64,000 bases of DNA from an uncultured Clostridia bacterium (GTDB lineage: Bacteria > Bacillota > Clostridia > TANB77 > CAG-465), in NCBI GenBank assembly GCA_948562205.1, contig CAOYAN010000004.1, positions 14,903 to 78,902 on the forward strand, in the 5' to 3' direction. This document shows, one piece after another, positions 17,898-27,777 of the stretch. The position numbers were made by a program, and so were the translations under genes. Numbering within the stretch: the stretch's first letter is position 1; each line of letters begins with the position of its first letter. Below the pieces are notes generated by a model. It did not search any database. It saw only the letters and a list, made by a program, of their open reading frames with translations, and was not told the DNA's origin.

Positions 17898-18416
17898 ATG
17901 GAAAAATATGAAACTCTATGGAAAAAAGGAATGGGAAATGTAAAATTTACACATTTTGATGATGTTTTAGTTATGGCACAAAAAGATAATATGTTATATC
18001 CTATATTTTGTAGAGCTGGTTTTGAACTTGAACGGATTAAAAAAGCAAATGCTATAAAATATGAAAAAGACCTTTTAGAGAAAGGCTATAAAATTGTATT
18101 TGTAGGAGTAGATTTATCATGTAGTACAGATACACTTTCTAAAAAGTTATTTAAGGATATAACAAAAGCTCCTCTTCTTGCAGCTGCTTATCTTATATAT
18201 GAAAAAGGTATGGATGAGAGAGAAGCTTTTTCAAAGCTTTTTACATCTTGTGGAGATACATATATATTAGAGATAGGAATTAGTGATCCATCTAATGGGA
18301 GCTTAGAAATTTTTGATAAGCGTTCAAATGAAGCAAGAGACTTTGCAAATAGATATGGTGGATATGATATAATGAATAACTTAAAAGTAGTTAAAAGAGA
18401 TACTAAGAAAAAATAA
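17898..18416 (+). CDS. hypothetical protein, unrecognised
   Basis: 172 residues, soluble, AAGGAATAA site before ATG. It has a central 'YKIVFVGVDLSCSTD' strand-like segment (near 68-82) and a later 'FTSCGDTYILEIGISDPSNGSLEIF'. The tail is basic (VVKRDTKKK). I recognise no family. It has its own consensus promoter and is followed after 80 bases by a PHP-domain gene. In-frame CGG at 18033-18035 is read as an ordinary triplet. Confidence 0.7.
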   Translation: MEKYETLWKKGMGNVKFTHFDDVLVMAQKDNMLYPIFCRAGFELERIKKANAIKYEKDLLEKGYKIVFVGVDLSCSTDTLSKKLFKDITKAPLLAAAYLIYEKGMDEREAFSKLFTSCGDTYILEIGISDPSNGSLEIFDKRSNEARDFANRYGGYDIMNNLKVVKRDTKKK

Positions 18417-18499
18417 AAGAAAATATATTATTTTATACTTTATCTTAAATAATGCTTATTTATTGTAACTTGAAAACAAATCTATTGGAGGTAGTATAT

Positions 18500-19339
18500 A
18501 TGCAAAAATTTAATTATCATTCACATACCTACAGATGTGGACACGCTCAGTTTGATATGATGGATGAAGAATATGTAGAAGAATATATAAAAATGGGATT
18601 TGAAAAAATTGCATTTACAGATCATTGTCCTGAAGAAGTAATAAGAGACTTTAGGCCAGGTGTTAGAATGGATTATTCTCAAAAAAGTGAATATATTCAT
18701 AGTATAGAGAAATTAAAAGAAAAATATAAAGGTAAAATTAAAATAGAGACTGGCTTTGAAGTTGAATATTTAGAAGATGATGAAGATTATTTATTAAGAC
18801 TTAAAAGTGAGTGTGATAAAATAATTTTAGGTCAGCATTTCTTCTTAAATAAGGATAAGTTAAGATTTATTGGAAGTGATGTATTAACTGATGAAGATAT
18901 CATAAGTTATGCTAAACATATAGAAACGGCTATGAAAATACATCTTCCAGATATAGTTGCACATCCAGATATGTATATGGTAGGAAAAAAGGTATTTGGA
19001 AATGCAGAAAGCAAAGTTGCAAATATTATTTGCAAATCTGCACAAACGTATAATATTCCGCTTGAAATAAATATAAGTAACATATTTTATAATACCTATC
19101 TTGATAAGAATAAAGTTTTAAATAATGATCCTATAGAAGTTCAAAGACAAAGACTAAAAAATGTCTTTTATCCATGTAAAGAATTCTGGGAAATTGCTAC
19201 TAAATACGATATAAAAGTTGTATATGGAATTGATGCTCATTTTAGAGGTCAAATAATGCTTTTTAATGAATTAGTTTTGCTAGCAAATGAGATTATAGGA
19301 AAAGAAGTAATAGAAAAATTAAACTTTACTCAAATGTAA
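18500..19339 (+). CDS. PHP-domain phosphoesterase, histidinol-phosphatase (HisJ/HisK)-like
   Basis: 279 residues from ATG 18500, preceded by GGAGGTA; the longer frame from 18452 lacks a site. The PHP metal motifs are clear: 'NYHSHTYRCGHA' at the N-terminus, 'AFTDHCPEE' near 42, 'GFEVEY' near 85, 'ILGQHFF' near 107, 'VAHPDMY' near 153 and 'YGIDAHFRG' near 241. HisJ dephosphorylates histidinol phosphate, but no other his genes are nearby, so a different phosphate monoester is possible. Confidence 0.82.
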   Translation: MQKFNYHSHTYRCGHAQFDMMDEEYVEEYIKMGFEKIAFTDHCPEEVIRDFRPGVRMDYSQKSEYIHSIEKLKEKYKGKIKIETGFEVEYLEDDEDYLLRLKSECDKIILGQHFFLNKDKLRFIGSDVLTDEDIISYAKHIETAMKIHLPDIVAHPDMYMVGKKVFGNAESKVANIICKSAQTYNIPLEINISNIFYNTYLDKNKVLNNDPIEVQRQRLKNVFYPCKEFWEIATKYDIKVVYGIDAHFRGQIMLFNELVLLANEIIGKEVIEKLNFTQM

Positions 19340-19655
19340 AAGTGTAAAGTAAATGATGGGGCAGTATTATTATACTGTCTCATTTCTTTATATATAAATT
19401 TGAGATAAATAACACAAGAAATTATTATATTATATTAATGAAGGAAATAAAAATAAATCAAGCAATAAAGTAAGCGATAAAATTTTAAATATTTACAAAT
19501 TAATGAGTAATATAACTACTTCAAAGCTACAAATCCAGAATTATAAAATTTAATATTATCTTTATTATATTGTCTATATGTTTTAAGTCTCGCATTTTTC
19601 TTGAAATGCTTTTTCTTATGTGTTAAAATATACATAGCTTAATAAGGAGAAAATA
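19340..19655 (+). promoter_or_regulatory. intergenic region: terminator plus hemW promoter
   Basis: 316 bases without a gene. It holds an intrinsic terminator of the PHP gene at 19356-19388 (ATG.GGCAGTA/TACTG.C.CAT stem then TTTCTTT) and, just before hemW, a promoter: TTGAAA (19601-19606), 17-base spacer, TAAAAT (19624-19629). The 200 bases between are AT-rich and show no open frame or strong hairpin. Confidence 0.6.
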
Positions 19656-20834
19656 ATGAGACAAAATATTGGAATATATATACATATACCATTTTGTATA
19701 AGTAAATGTTATTATTGTAACTTTATTTCATATACAAACAAAGAAAAACTAATAGAAAAATATATAGATGCAGTATGTCTAGAAATATTACAAAATGCTG
19801 AAATACTTAGCGAGTATAATATCTCTACTATATATTTTGGTGGTGGAACTCCATCATATATAGATGCTAAATATATAAAAAAGATAATGAATACACTAAG
19901 TCTATTTAAAAAAGAAGATGATTTCTTAGAAGTAACTATTGAAGTAAATCCAAACAGTATTACACTTGAAAAATTAATTTTGTATAAAAATTTTGGCATA
20001 AATAGAATAAGTATAGGTGTTCAGTCAACACATGATGATATATTAAAAGCTATTGGTAGAAAGCATAAACTAGTGGATGTTACAAATACTTTAAAATACT
20101 GTAAAGAGGCAGGATTTAATAATATTTCCATAGATCTTATATATCCACTCCCAAACCTTAATTTTGAAAAGTTTTCTAATACGTTAGATTATATTATAAA
20201 CATTAAGGATGAATATAATATAAAACATATATCAGTATATAATCTTGAAGTTCATGAAGGTAGTAAATTAGGCTTTTTATTAAATGAAGGATATTTAGAA
20301 CTTGTAGATGAAGATACTGAATATCAAATGAAGGAGTTACTAGAAGAAAAATTAGAAAAAAATGGTTTTAATAAGTATGAAATATCAAATTTTAGTATAA
20401 CAGGTTTTGAATCAAAACATAATACTTCCTATTGGAACCAAGAAATGTATTTAGGATTTGGTGTATGTTCTTCTAGTTTTTTTTCAAATACAAGGTATAA
20501 AAATACTGATGATATAGAAAAATATATAGAATATATAAATTCAAACATAAGTCCTGTAGAAAGTAGAGAATGTCTTGATTTACTAGAGCTTATGAAAGAA
20601 TATATAATATTAAAACTAAGACTTACAAAAGGTTTTTCTACATTAGAATTTAAGAAGTTTGGTAAGGATATATTTGACATATTTGGAAATGAATTAAAAG
20701 AGTTAAGTGAAAATGGATTAATTAAAATAGAAAAAGATGATAACAAAATTATAACTGATACAGATTGCTATAATATTTCTCTTACAAAAAGAGGTAGTGA
20801 AATAGCAAATATTGTATGGGAGAAATTCATATAG
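19656..20834 (+). CDS. hemW: radical SAM heme chaperone HemW (HemN-like)
   Basis: 392 residues. Radical-SAM cluster motif CISKCYYCNF (C-x3-C-x2-C) near 15-24; the next position is Phe, as in HemW, rather than the fourth Cys of coproporphyrinogen dehydrogenase. Also GGGTPS near 67, 'IEVNPNS' near 92 and 'GVQSTHDD'. HemW homologues bind heme and deliver it to target proteins; older annotation calls them oxygen-independent coproporphyrinogen oxidase. The next gene starts 13 bases after its stop. Confidence 0.92.
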   Translation: MRQNIGIYIHIPFCISKCYYCNFISYTNKEKLIEKYIDAVCLEILQNAEILSEYNISTIYFGGGTPSYIDAKYIKKIMNTLSLFKKEDDFLEVTIEVNPNSITLEKLILYKNFGINRISIGVQSTHDDILKAIGRKHKLVDVTNTLKYCKEAGFNNISIDLIYPLPNLNFEKFSNTLDYIINIKDEYNIKHISVYNLEVHEGSKLGFLLNEGYLELVDEDTEYQMKELLEEKLEKNGFNKYEISNFSITGFESKHNTSYWNQEMYLGFGVCSSSFFSNTRYKNTDDIEKYIEYINSNISPVESRECLDLLELMKEYIILKLRLTKGFSTLEFKKFGKDIFDIFGNELKELSENGLIKIEKDDNKIITDTDCYNISLTKRGSEIANIVWEKFI

Positions 20835-20847
20835 TTGGGGTGTTTTT

Positions 20848-21399
20848 ATGATTTCAGATGATAATAATCTTATAAAATATAATATAAAAGTTAATTGTAA
20901 TTTAGATTATTTAATTAAAGAAATTTCTAATCTAGGTTATAATAATACTAACTCATATTATAAACTAAATATATATATGATACCTGAAGATATTGATATT
21001 TTAAAAATAAAACATTTATCACTTCTTGAAACATATATTATAATCCAAGACTTAAATGGAGAAAATAAAAAAATAATACACAAATGTAGAGATAAAGATA
21101 TATCTTGTCCTATAAATAATATTATAGCAGTAAAAGAATTACTAAAAAAAATGAATTACAACGAGCTTATGTATATAAATCATGATATATATTGCTATTT
21201 TAATGGTAATAATAATATAATTATAAAAAATATATTAAAACAAGGATTATTTATAGAGGGAGATATAAACTTAATAGATATATTAAATAAACTAAACATA
21301 TCATATGACATTTCAAATTTATACATTGATAATGAAGAAATAGCATTAAAAAGTGCACAAAATGATATAAAAGAAATAATGAAAAATAAAGAGGAGTAG
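20848..21399 (+). CDS. hypothetical protein between hemW and polA
   Basis: 183 residues from ATG 20848, chosen over 20812 because GGGGTG (20837-20842) precedes it. Alternating hydrophobic strands, rich in Asn/Ile/Lys. Regularly spaced strands such as 'YYKLNIYMIPEDIDIL', 'ETYIIIQDL' and a central 'AVKELLKKMNYNELMYI' loosely recall CYTH-type tunnel-fold proteins, but no ExExK signature is present, so I leave it unassigned. Four bases separate it from polA. Confidence 0.65.
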   Translation: MISDDNNLIKYNIKVNCNLDYLIKEISNLGYNNTNSYYKLNIYMIPEDIDILKIKHLSLLETYIIIQDLNGENKKIIHKCRDKDISCPINNIIAVKELLKKMNYNELMYINHDIYCYFNGNNNIIIKNILKQGLFIEGDINLIDILNKLNISYDISNLYIDNEEIALKSAQNDIKEIMKNKEE

Positions 21400-21403
21400 A
21401 AAT

Positions 21404-24154
21404 ATGGAAAAATTTTTAATAATAGATGGAAATAGTATAATGAATAGAGCCTTTTATGGTCTCTCTGGTGCTAAAATGACTAATAAAGAAGGAATACATA
21501 CAAATGCCATATTTGGTTTTCTTAATACATATTGGTTAATGCTTGATAAATTAAAACCAGAATATGTGGCAGTGTCTTTTGACTTAAAAGCCCCTACTTT
21601 TAGACATAAGCTATATACAGATTATAAAGGAACAAGAAAAGGAATGCCAGAAGAGTTAAAAGAACAAATGCCTCTAATAAAAGACGTTCTTGATGCTATG
21701 AATATACCAATATTACAACTAGAAACATATGAGGCTGATGATATATTAGGTACAGTTGCAAATAAGAATACTTTAAATAATATATTTACATATATATTAA
21801 CTGGAGATAGAGACTCTTTTCAACTTATAAGTCCTACTACAAATATTGTAATGCCAAGTAATAAAAACAAAACTGACTATACTATATATACAGAAGATTT
21901 ACTAAAAGAAAAGTTTAATATCTTGCCATCACAGGTAATAGAAGTAAAATCACTTATGGGAGATACATCAGATAATATCCCTGGAGTAAGAGGCGTTGGT
22001 GAGAAAACTGCCTACTCTCTTATATGGGAAAATGAGAATTTAGATAGTATATATAAAAATATAGATAATTTAAAAATATCTGAAAAACTTAAAGAAAAAT
22101 TAGTAAATGATAAAGATATGGCATATCTCTCACATACTCTTGCTACAATTGATATAAATGTTCCAATTGAGTTAGATTATGAGAAATGTAAGTTAAAAGA
22201 TATAGATACTAAAAGACTATATAATATGTTTAAAACCTTAGAATTTTCAAAGTTTATGAATAAATATGATTTTTCTTCAGAAATAGAAAATGATGAAAAA
22301 GAAAAAAGTGCCTCTTTAGTAGATTTGAGTGTTCCTACAACTATAATAGTTGATGATACTAATATAGATGAAAAATATAATAATATAATTGATATTTTAA
22401 ATAAAGATAAAATATCATATATTTTTAATACTAATGCTAGGCTCTTTGAGTCATTTAAATCTATACTAGGTATTGAAAATAAAAATTATCTTGCTATTTA
22501 TTCAAATGATAAAAATATATCATATATAATAGATTTAGATAATTTAGCAAATAAAGATATTTTAAAAGAATTTTGTACTTCTAGGTGTAATAAGTTAAGT
22601 TATAATATAAAACAGGATTTAAGATACTTTTTTGATTTAAATATAGATAATCTAGTTGGTTTTAATTATGATGTTATGATAGCATACTATTTAATGGACT
22701 CTACTAGATCAGATTACAGTATAGAATATATAATAAACGATTTGTTTGAATATGAAATTAAAAGAGGCGATAAAAAGAAAAATGATGTACAACTTTCTTT
22801 ATTTGATCAAATGAATATAAACGAGAAAGATGAGAATGCATTTTTAACAGATGAAGATATATCTAATATAAATGCATGTCTTAAGGGTATTTATTTATCA
22901 CATAGTATTGTTATATCAAAACTTAAAGAATTAAATATGATGGATCTTTTTGAAACTATAGAAATGCCACTTGTAGAAACTCTTGCTAATATGGAACATG
23001 TTGGAATGTATATAGATTTAGAAAAATTGGATATGTTTAGTACAAAACTTAAAAATAGAATGGAAATATTAGAAAAAGAGATATATGAACTTGCAGGTGA
23101 AGAATTTAATATAAACTCTACTCAACAACTTGGAACAGTTCTATTTGATAAATTGGACTTACCAGCTTTAAAGAAAACCAAAACTGGATACTCTACTGAA
23201 AAAGAGGTATTAGAGATTTTATCAGATAGACATCCTATAGTAAACAAAGTAATAGAGTATAGGCAAATAGTAAAATTACATAGTACATTTGTAGAGGGAC
23301 TTAAAAATACTATTAAAAGTGATAATAGAATACATACTACCTTTATGCAAACAGTAACTTCTACTGGACGTTTAAGTAGTGTTGAACCTAATCTTCAAAA
23401 CATACCAGTAAGACTTGAGTTAGGTAGAGAAATAAGAACATTTTTTGCTGGTGAAAATAGTAATGTAATTGTAGATGCAGACTATTCTCAAATAGAGCTT
23501 AGAGTACTTGCTCATATATCTGATGATAGTACTATGATTAGTGCATTTAAAAATAATATTGATGTTCATAAAGTTACTGCATCACAAGTATTCGATGTTC
23601 CACTAGATGAAGTTACATCTACTATGCGTACACACGCTAAAGCAGTAAATTTTGGTATTGTCTATGGTATAAGTGATTTCGGACTTGCTAAAAATATTTC
23701 TAGCAGTAAAAAAGAAGCTGCACAATATATAGAGAATTACTTGAAAAAATATAGTGGCATTGCAAGATTTATGGAAAATATAGTTAAAGAGGCTAAAATA
23801 AATGGATATGTATCTACTTTATTTGGTAGAAGAAGATATATACCAGAACTTAAGCAAAAAAATAAAATGGTAGTACAATTTGGTGAGCGTGTAGCTATGA
23901 ATACTCCTATTCAAGGTACAGCTGCAGATATAATTAAACTTGCAATGAATAAAATATATAAAGAACTAAAAAATAAAAAACTAAAATCTAAACTTGTTAT
24001 GCAAGTACATGACGAATTAATTATTGAGACAGTACCAGAAGAAGTGGAGGAAGTAAGTAGAGTTATGAAAAAAGCAATGGAAAATGTTGTTAAATTAAGT
24101 GTCCCACTAGATATAGATTTAAACGTAGGAAAAACATGGTATGATGCTAAATAA
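21404..24154 (+). CDS. polA: DNA polymerase I
   Basis: 916 residues in three parts: 5'-3' exonuclease (about 1-290, 'LIIDGNSIMNRAFYG', 'TGDRDSFQL', 'SLMGDTSDNIPGVRGVGEKTA'), a 3'-5' exonuclease-like domain (about 305-490) and the polymerase (about 510-916) with motif A DADYSQIELRVLAHIS (near 690), O-helix 'RTHAKAVNFGIVYG' and motif C 'VMQVHDELIIE' (near 865). The middle domain has no clear DxE/DxxD metal motifs, so proofreading is probably lost, as in Bacillus and many Clostridia. Acts in Okazaki fragment processing and excision repair. Confidence 0.97.
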   Translation: MEKFLIIDGNSIMNRAFYGLSGAKMTNKEGIHTNAIFGFLNTYWLMLDKLKPEYVAVSFDLKAPTFRHKLYTDYKGTRKGMPEELKEQMPLIKDVLDAMNIPILQLETYEADDILGTVANKNTLNNIFTYILTGDRDSFQLISPTTNIVMPSNKNKTDYTIYTEDLLKEKFNILPSQVIEVKSLMGDTSDNIPGVRGVGEKTAYSLIWENENLDSIYKNIDNLKISEKLKEKLVNDKDMAYLSHTLATIDINVPIELDYEKCKLKDIDTKRLYNMFKTLEFSKFMNKYDFSSEIENDEKEKSASLVDLSVPTTIIVDDTNIDEKYNNIIDILNKDKISYIFNTNARLFESFKSILGIENKNYLAIYSNDKNISYIIDLDNLANKDILKEFCTSRCNKLSYNIKQDLRYFFDLNIDNLVGFNYDVMIAYYLMDSTRSDYSIEYIINDLFEYEIKRGDKKKNDVQLSLFDQMNINEKDENAFLTDEDISNINACLKGIYLSHSIVISKLKELNMMDLFETIEMPLVETLANMEHVGMYIDLEKLDMFSTKLKNRMEILEKEIYELAGEEFNINSTQQLGTVLFDKLDLPALKKTKTGYSTEKEVLEILSDRHPIVNKVIEYRQIVKLHSTFVEGLKNTIKSDNRIHTTFMQTVTSTGRLSSVEPNLQNIPVRLELGREIRTFFAGENSNVIVDADYSQIELRVLAHISDDSTMISAFKNNIDVHKVTASQVFDVPLDEVTSTMRTHAKAVNFGIVYGISDFGLAKNISSSKKEAAQYIENYLKKYSGIARFMENIVKEAKINGYVSTLFGRRRYIPELKQKNKMVVQFGERVAMNTPIQGTAADIIKLAMNKIYKELKNKKLKSKLVMQVHDELIIETVPEEVEEVSRVMKKAMENVVKLSVPLDIDLNVGKTWYDAK

Positions 24155-24181
24155 TGTTAATATTTTGTAAGGGTTGGTGTA

Positions 24182-24730
24182 ATGAAAAAAGTTATATGTA
24201 TATTATTTGTTTTAATAATATTATTTTGGATAGGAATAATGGTACTCAGAACATTTGTTTATCCAGTTAAATATTTTGATGTTATAAAACAAGAGGCTAC
24301 TAAAAATAATCTTGATCCATATCTTGTACTCTCTATTATAAAAGCTGAAAGTAGTTTTAATAAAGATGCTACTTCAAATAAAAACGCAAGAGGGCTTATG
24401 CAAATTATTGACTCTACAGCAGAAGAGATAAATAATAAGATAAACTTAGGAAATAGTAATGATAAAAGCGATATATATGATGTTAATGTAAATATTGCTT
24501 TTGGTTGTAGCTATTTTGCCTCTTTAGTTGAAAGGTATGATGGAAATTACTATCTTGCGATTTGTGCATATAATGCAGGACTTGGTAATGTTGACAAATG
24601 GATAAATGAAAATATTATTTCTACAAAATTAGATGAATATGAAAATATATCACTACCTTTTAAAGAAACAGAAAAATACTTAAAAAAAGTGATGAATTCA
24701 TATAAGATGTATAAGATACTATATAGATAA
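24182..24730 (+). CDS. lytic transglycosylase (SLT domain)
   Basis: 182 residues. N-terminal signal anchor (about 4-24), then a family-1 SLT domain: 'LDPYLVLSIIKAESSFNKDA' with catalytic Glu near 54, 'ARGLMQI' near 68-74, 'AFGCSYFASLVERYDGNYYLAICAYNAGLGNVDKWI' near 103-140. It cleaves the MurNAc-GlcNAc bond of peptidoglycan with 1,6-anhydro product. It follows polA by 27 bases and is probably co-transcribed; coaE, often between these genes, is missing. Confidence 0.92.
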   Translation: MKKVICILFVLIILFWIGIMVLRTFVYPVKYFDVIKQEATKNNLDPYLVLSIIKAESSFNKDATSNKNARGLMQIIDSTAEEINNKINLGNSNDKSDIYDVNVNIAFGCSYFASLVERYDGNYYLAICAYNAGLGNVDKWINENIISTKLDEYENISLPFKETEKYLKKVMNSYKMYKILYR

Positions 24731-24746
24731 AAATATAAAAGAATAT

Positions 24747-24795
24747 ATAAAGAGGCATGCAAGCTTTTATAGTTTACATTAGCCTCTTTATTATT
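24747..24795 (+). terminator. terminator of the hemW-polA-SLT operon
   Basis: ATAAAGAGGC (24747-24756) pairs with GCCTCTTTAT (24782-24791) around a 25-base loop. Confidence 0.7.
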
Positions 24796-24848
24796 ACTTA
24801 TAAAATTTATATTTTTAAGTTATTATGTAAAAACGTGTGAATATTTCT

Positions 24849-24931
24849 TTGACATTTATTAAAAATAATGATATAATAACTTACACTTAACATAATAATA
24901 ATTTCTATAATTAGAAAAGGAGATTTCATTT
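24849..24931 (+). promoter_or_regulatory. family B promoter and conserved leader, copy 1
   Basis: TTGACA (24849-24854), 17-base spacer, TATAAT (24872-24877), then about 50 bases of leader nearly identical to copies at 26349 and 28774. Directly before the AAAAGGAG site lies a hairpin TTTCTA-TAAT-TAGAAA that could control ribosome access. Confidence 0.75.
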
Positions 24932-26269
24932 ATGAAAAAAGTAAAAGAAAAAATTAAACTTGGTAATATAATAAGGAAAGCAAATATTACCACAGATGTT
25001 CTATATGATGATATTACAAGTAGTGAGGGTAAAGATTTATTAGGCAGATATATTGGACGTTATGATAGTAATTATGTTACTTGTATATCGTATAATGGTG
25101 GTGGAGACTTTGTAAATTATGGTCTAAATACTTTTGTTAGGGATATTTATATAAAAAATGCTCATGTTATATATTCAGATAGATTTGGTAGATATAGGTA
25201 TATATTAAATGATGAAGTTGCAACGTTCATATCTAATTCAAAACTTTTTATAACTGCAGAGGGAGTACTACTCTTTTATAATAAAAAGTCTGATAATATT
25301 TATGCTACATTAGACTGCAAAGTTGGATATTTTTTTAATGTGTCTTCATTCGAGTCTGAAGGATTTGATAAAGAAGATTTTACTATTGATGATATAAGCA
25401 TTATACATAAAAGAACATATATAAAAATAGAAGGTAAAAATTCAATATCTACGTTTTATTATGCACTAAACTTTTCCTTTAATTTATATGAGTCTTATGG
25501 TACTCAAGTTATAGTAAATGCTGTAAAAGTTGACGAGGGAACTTTAAGTACTAAAAATATTGAAAGTTATGAAGAAAAAGTTGAAACTAATTTTACTGTT
25601 ATGAAAAATAGTAAAGCTCAAACTCTTTCTCATGTTTCTTTGTTTACATCTATAGATAATCCATCAAGTATTTTTGATTTATATGGATTATATGATGATA
25701 TATTAAGAGAAAAAATAGATAAACAATATAGTACTTATAGAGCGACTATAGAAACAAATGGAGAGTTTGGTGTCTGTGATTGTATAAATGCTTTTGTGAA
25801 AAAAATTATCATATCAAGACCTTCTATTATTACAACTAAAGGTTTTTTTAAGAAAACTAAAAATAGAGAGTTTAAAAATTGTATTACAAGATATGATAGA
25901 TTTAACAAGAACTATACATGTAATGATATTACTAATTTGTTATTTAATAATCTTACTGATACTAAATTTGCCTTTGTGTCTACAGAAGGTGTAATAGTAA
26001 TTGTACGAGTTTGTAGTTATTCAGATATACGTGTACTTATTTCACTTGATGGTATTATTTGGAAAGAATATAATATTTCTGAATTTATAAAACTTGAAGA
26101 AAAAAATAAAGAATTATTAATTTCTTTTGTTTGTAAGGATAATTTAGAATATATTAAGATTTCAACAAACGATAATAGTAATATTTGTGAGATTGCAATA
26201 GATTTCAATTTTAACTTTTGGGATCTGTATGGAGCTCCTGTAGAGGCAACTTTTACTTTAATGGAGTAA
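24932..26269 (+). CDS. lineage-specific large protein, family B (member 1), internal duplication
   Basis: 445 residues, no signal peptide or TM. Two similar halves: 'YNGGGDFVNYGLNTFVRDIYI' (near 55) with 'YSDRFGRYR' and 'TAEGVLLFY', ending 'FNLYESYGTQVIV'; then 'GVCDCINAFVKKIII' (near 280), 'RYDRFNKNY', 'STEGVIVIV', an Asp-box-like SLDGIIW and 'FNFWDLYGAPVEATF'. This implies an ancient tandem duplication of a beta-rich domain. Two full paralogues follow at 26430 and 28855, each with the same promoter/leader. Start MKKVKEKIKLG is shared by all. Function unknown; the Asp-box resemblance alone does not support a sialidase call. Confidence 0.8.
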   Translation: MKKVKEKIKLGNIIRKANITTDVLYDDITSSEGKDLLGRYIGRYDSNYVTCISYNGGGDFVNYGLNTFVRDIYIKNAHVIYSDRFGRYRYILNDEVATFISNSKLFITAEGVLLFYNKKSDNIYATLDCKVGYFFNVSSFESEGFDKEDFTIDDISIIHKRTYIKIEGKNSISTFYYALNFSFNLYESYGTQVIVNAVKVDEGTLSTKNIESYEEKVETNFTVMKNSKAQTLSHVSLFTSIDNPSSIFDLYGLYDDILREKIDKQYSTYRATIETNGEFGVCDCINAFVKKIIISRPSIITTKGFFKKTKNREFKNCITRYDRFNKNYTCNDITNLLFNNLTDTKFAFVSTEGVIVIVRVCSYSDIRVLISLDGIIWKEYNISEFIKLEEKNKELLISFVCKDNLEYIKISTNDNSNICEIAIDFNFNFWDLYGAPVEATFTLME

Positions 26270-26305
26270 ATATAGATAAATAGGTTACAATTTTCATAAT
26301 ATTAT

Positions 26306-26343
26306 AAATATAAAGAGGCATCATTTTGCCTCTTTATATTTAT
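26306..26343 (+). terminator. intrinsic terminator
   Basis: Fifteen-base perfect stem (AAATATAAAGAGGCA at 26306-26320 with its complement at 26327-26341). Confidence 0.88.
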
Positions 26344-26348
26344 CCTTT

Positions 26349-26429
26349 TTGACATTTAATATAAATAATGATATAATAATTTCACTTAACATAATAACAA
26401 TTTCTATAATTAGAAAAGGAGATTTTTAA
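26349..26429 (+). promoter_or_regulatory. family B promoter and conserved leader, copy 2
   Basis: TTGACA (26349-26354), 17-base spacer, TATAAT (26372-26377), then the same leader and TTTCTA-TAAT-TAGAAA hairpin as copy 1. Confidence 0.75.
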
Positions 26430-27746
26430 ATGGAAAAAATAAAAGAAAAAGTTAAACTTGCAACATTGGGAAGAAAGGTATCAGAAGATACTGTAGCTTT
26501 TTTTAAACTTCCAGAAAAAGCAAAATATTTACTTAAAAGCTATATAAGAAACTATGATGATCCTATAAAATATAAATATTATAATGGCGGTGGGGATCTT
26601 GTAAATTATGGTCTAAACACTTTTGTTAAAGATATTTATTTTATAAATAATCATGTAATATTTTCAGATAGATTTGGTAATTATAATTTTATAAAAGACA
26701 AACAAAACTCAGAAGTTATAGCAAATTCCACTACTTGCATAAGTCCTGAGGGGATTATACTTTTTTATAATGAAAATCTTATATATGCTACACTAAACTG
26801 TAAAGTTGGATGTATTATTGAGATTTCATGTATAGTACCTAAAAAAGAGAAATATGTTATCGATGAGATTATTATATCTAATAAAAGGACATATTTAAAA
26901 GTATATTCTGATAAAAACAAAAAAGATATATTATATTATTCATTATTTTTTTCATTTAATTTTTATGAGTCTTACGGTACACAGATATATATGCGTTATG
27001 ACAAATTAAAAGAAAAATATATTGAATATATTGAAGATAATGAACTAAGTAAGGAAATTTCAGATTTTACTGTTGATACTATACAAAGATCAGAGGAAAT
27101 GTTAACATTACATTCCACCTCTATTGATTATACATCAGATAATTTTATTGAAAAATTTGATAAAAACTTTTTCTGTGAAGGAAAAGAGTTCTTAGAATCT
27201 AAAGTTGCCATTAAATTATTTTCTTATCATGGAGATGATGGAATAAATAATTGTATAAATTCTTTTATAAAAGAGATATATACTATGTCGCCTATTATTT
27301 ATAAGAAGAGTGGTATTTTTAAAAAGCCTGAGTTAGTATCTGTAAAAAGAACTATTGCTATATATGATAGATTTGGAAAAAGTTATATGCAAAGTTATGA
27401 AAAAGATCAAACAATATCTTATATACCAAATTCTAGCTTATTTGTTTCTCAAGAAGGAGTATTGGTAGCATTAGTTACATTTAACTATGATGTATTTATT
27501 CTAGTATCACTAGATGGTATAGTATGGAAAAAATATAATATGAAAAACATATTTGACGATATATCTATATCAAGTTCAAATGTACAAATAAAGCAAAAAG
27601 ATAATAAAATGTGTATTTGCTCTTACAAAAATTGTTATTCCAAAGATGAGCAAAGTTTTGAAATTGCTATTGATTTTAGTTTTAATTTCTGGGATTTATA
27701 TAGTGCACCTGTTGAGGCAACTTTTACTTTAATTGAATATTTATAA
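26430..27746 (+). CDS. lineage-specific large protein, family B (member 2)
   Basis: 438 residues, paralogue of 24932-26269. Start MEKIKEKVKLA; first repeat 'YNGGGDLVNYGLNTFVKDIYF' (near 50), 'FSDRFGNYN', 'SPEGIILFY', 'FNFYESYGTQIYM'; second repeat 'GINNCINSFIKEIY' (near 270), 'IYDRFGKSY', 'SQEGVLVAL', SLDGIVWKKY (near 361), 'FNFWDLYSAPVEATF'. The GGGD, DRFG and EGV positions are conserved between all three members and between halves, marking likely structural or ligand residues. Followed 31 bases later by an unrelated gene. Confidence 0.8.
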   Translation: MEKIKEKVKLATLGRKVSEDTVAFFKLPEKAKYLLKSYIRNYDDPIKYKYYNGGGDLVNYGLNTFVKDIYFINNHVIFSDRFGNYNFIKDKQNSEVIANSTTCISPEGIILFYNENLIYATLNCKVGCIIEISCIVPKKEKYVIDEIIISNKRTYLKVYSDKNKKDILYYSLFFSFNFYESYGTQIYMRYDKLKEKYIEYIEDNELSKEISDFTVDTIQRSEEMLTLHSTSIDYTSDNFIEKFDKNFFCEGKEFLESKVAIKLFSYHGDDGINNCINSFIKEIYTMSPIIYKKSGIFKKPELVSVKRTIAIYDRFGKSYMQSYEKDQTISYIPNSSLFVSQEGVLVALVTFNYDVFILVSLDGIVWKKYNMKNIFDDISISSSNVQIKQKDNKMCICSYKNCYSKDEQSFEIAIDFSFNFWDLYSAPVEATFTLIEYL

Positions 27747-27777
27747 CATATAAAACTGAAAAAATAGGAGGAAAATT

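Noticed and set aside
21700..22900. polA middle region as a frame-damaged gene
   Set aside because: The frame is continuous; loss of 3'-5' exonuclease motifs is normal for PolA in this phylum.
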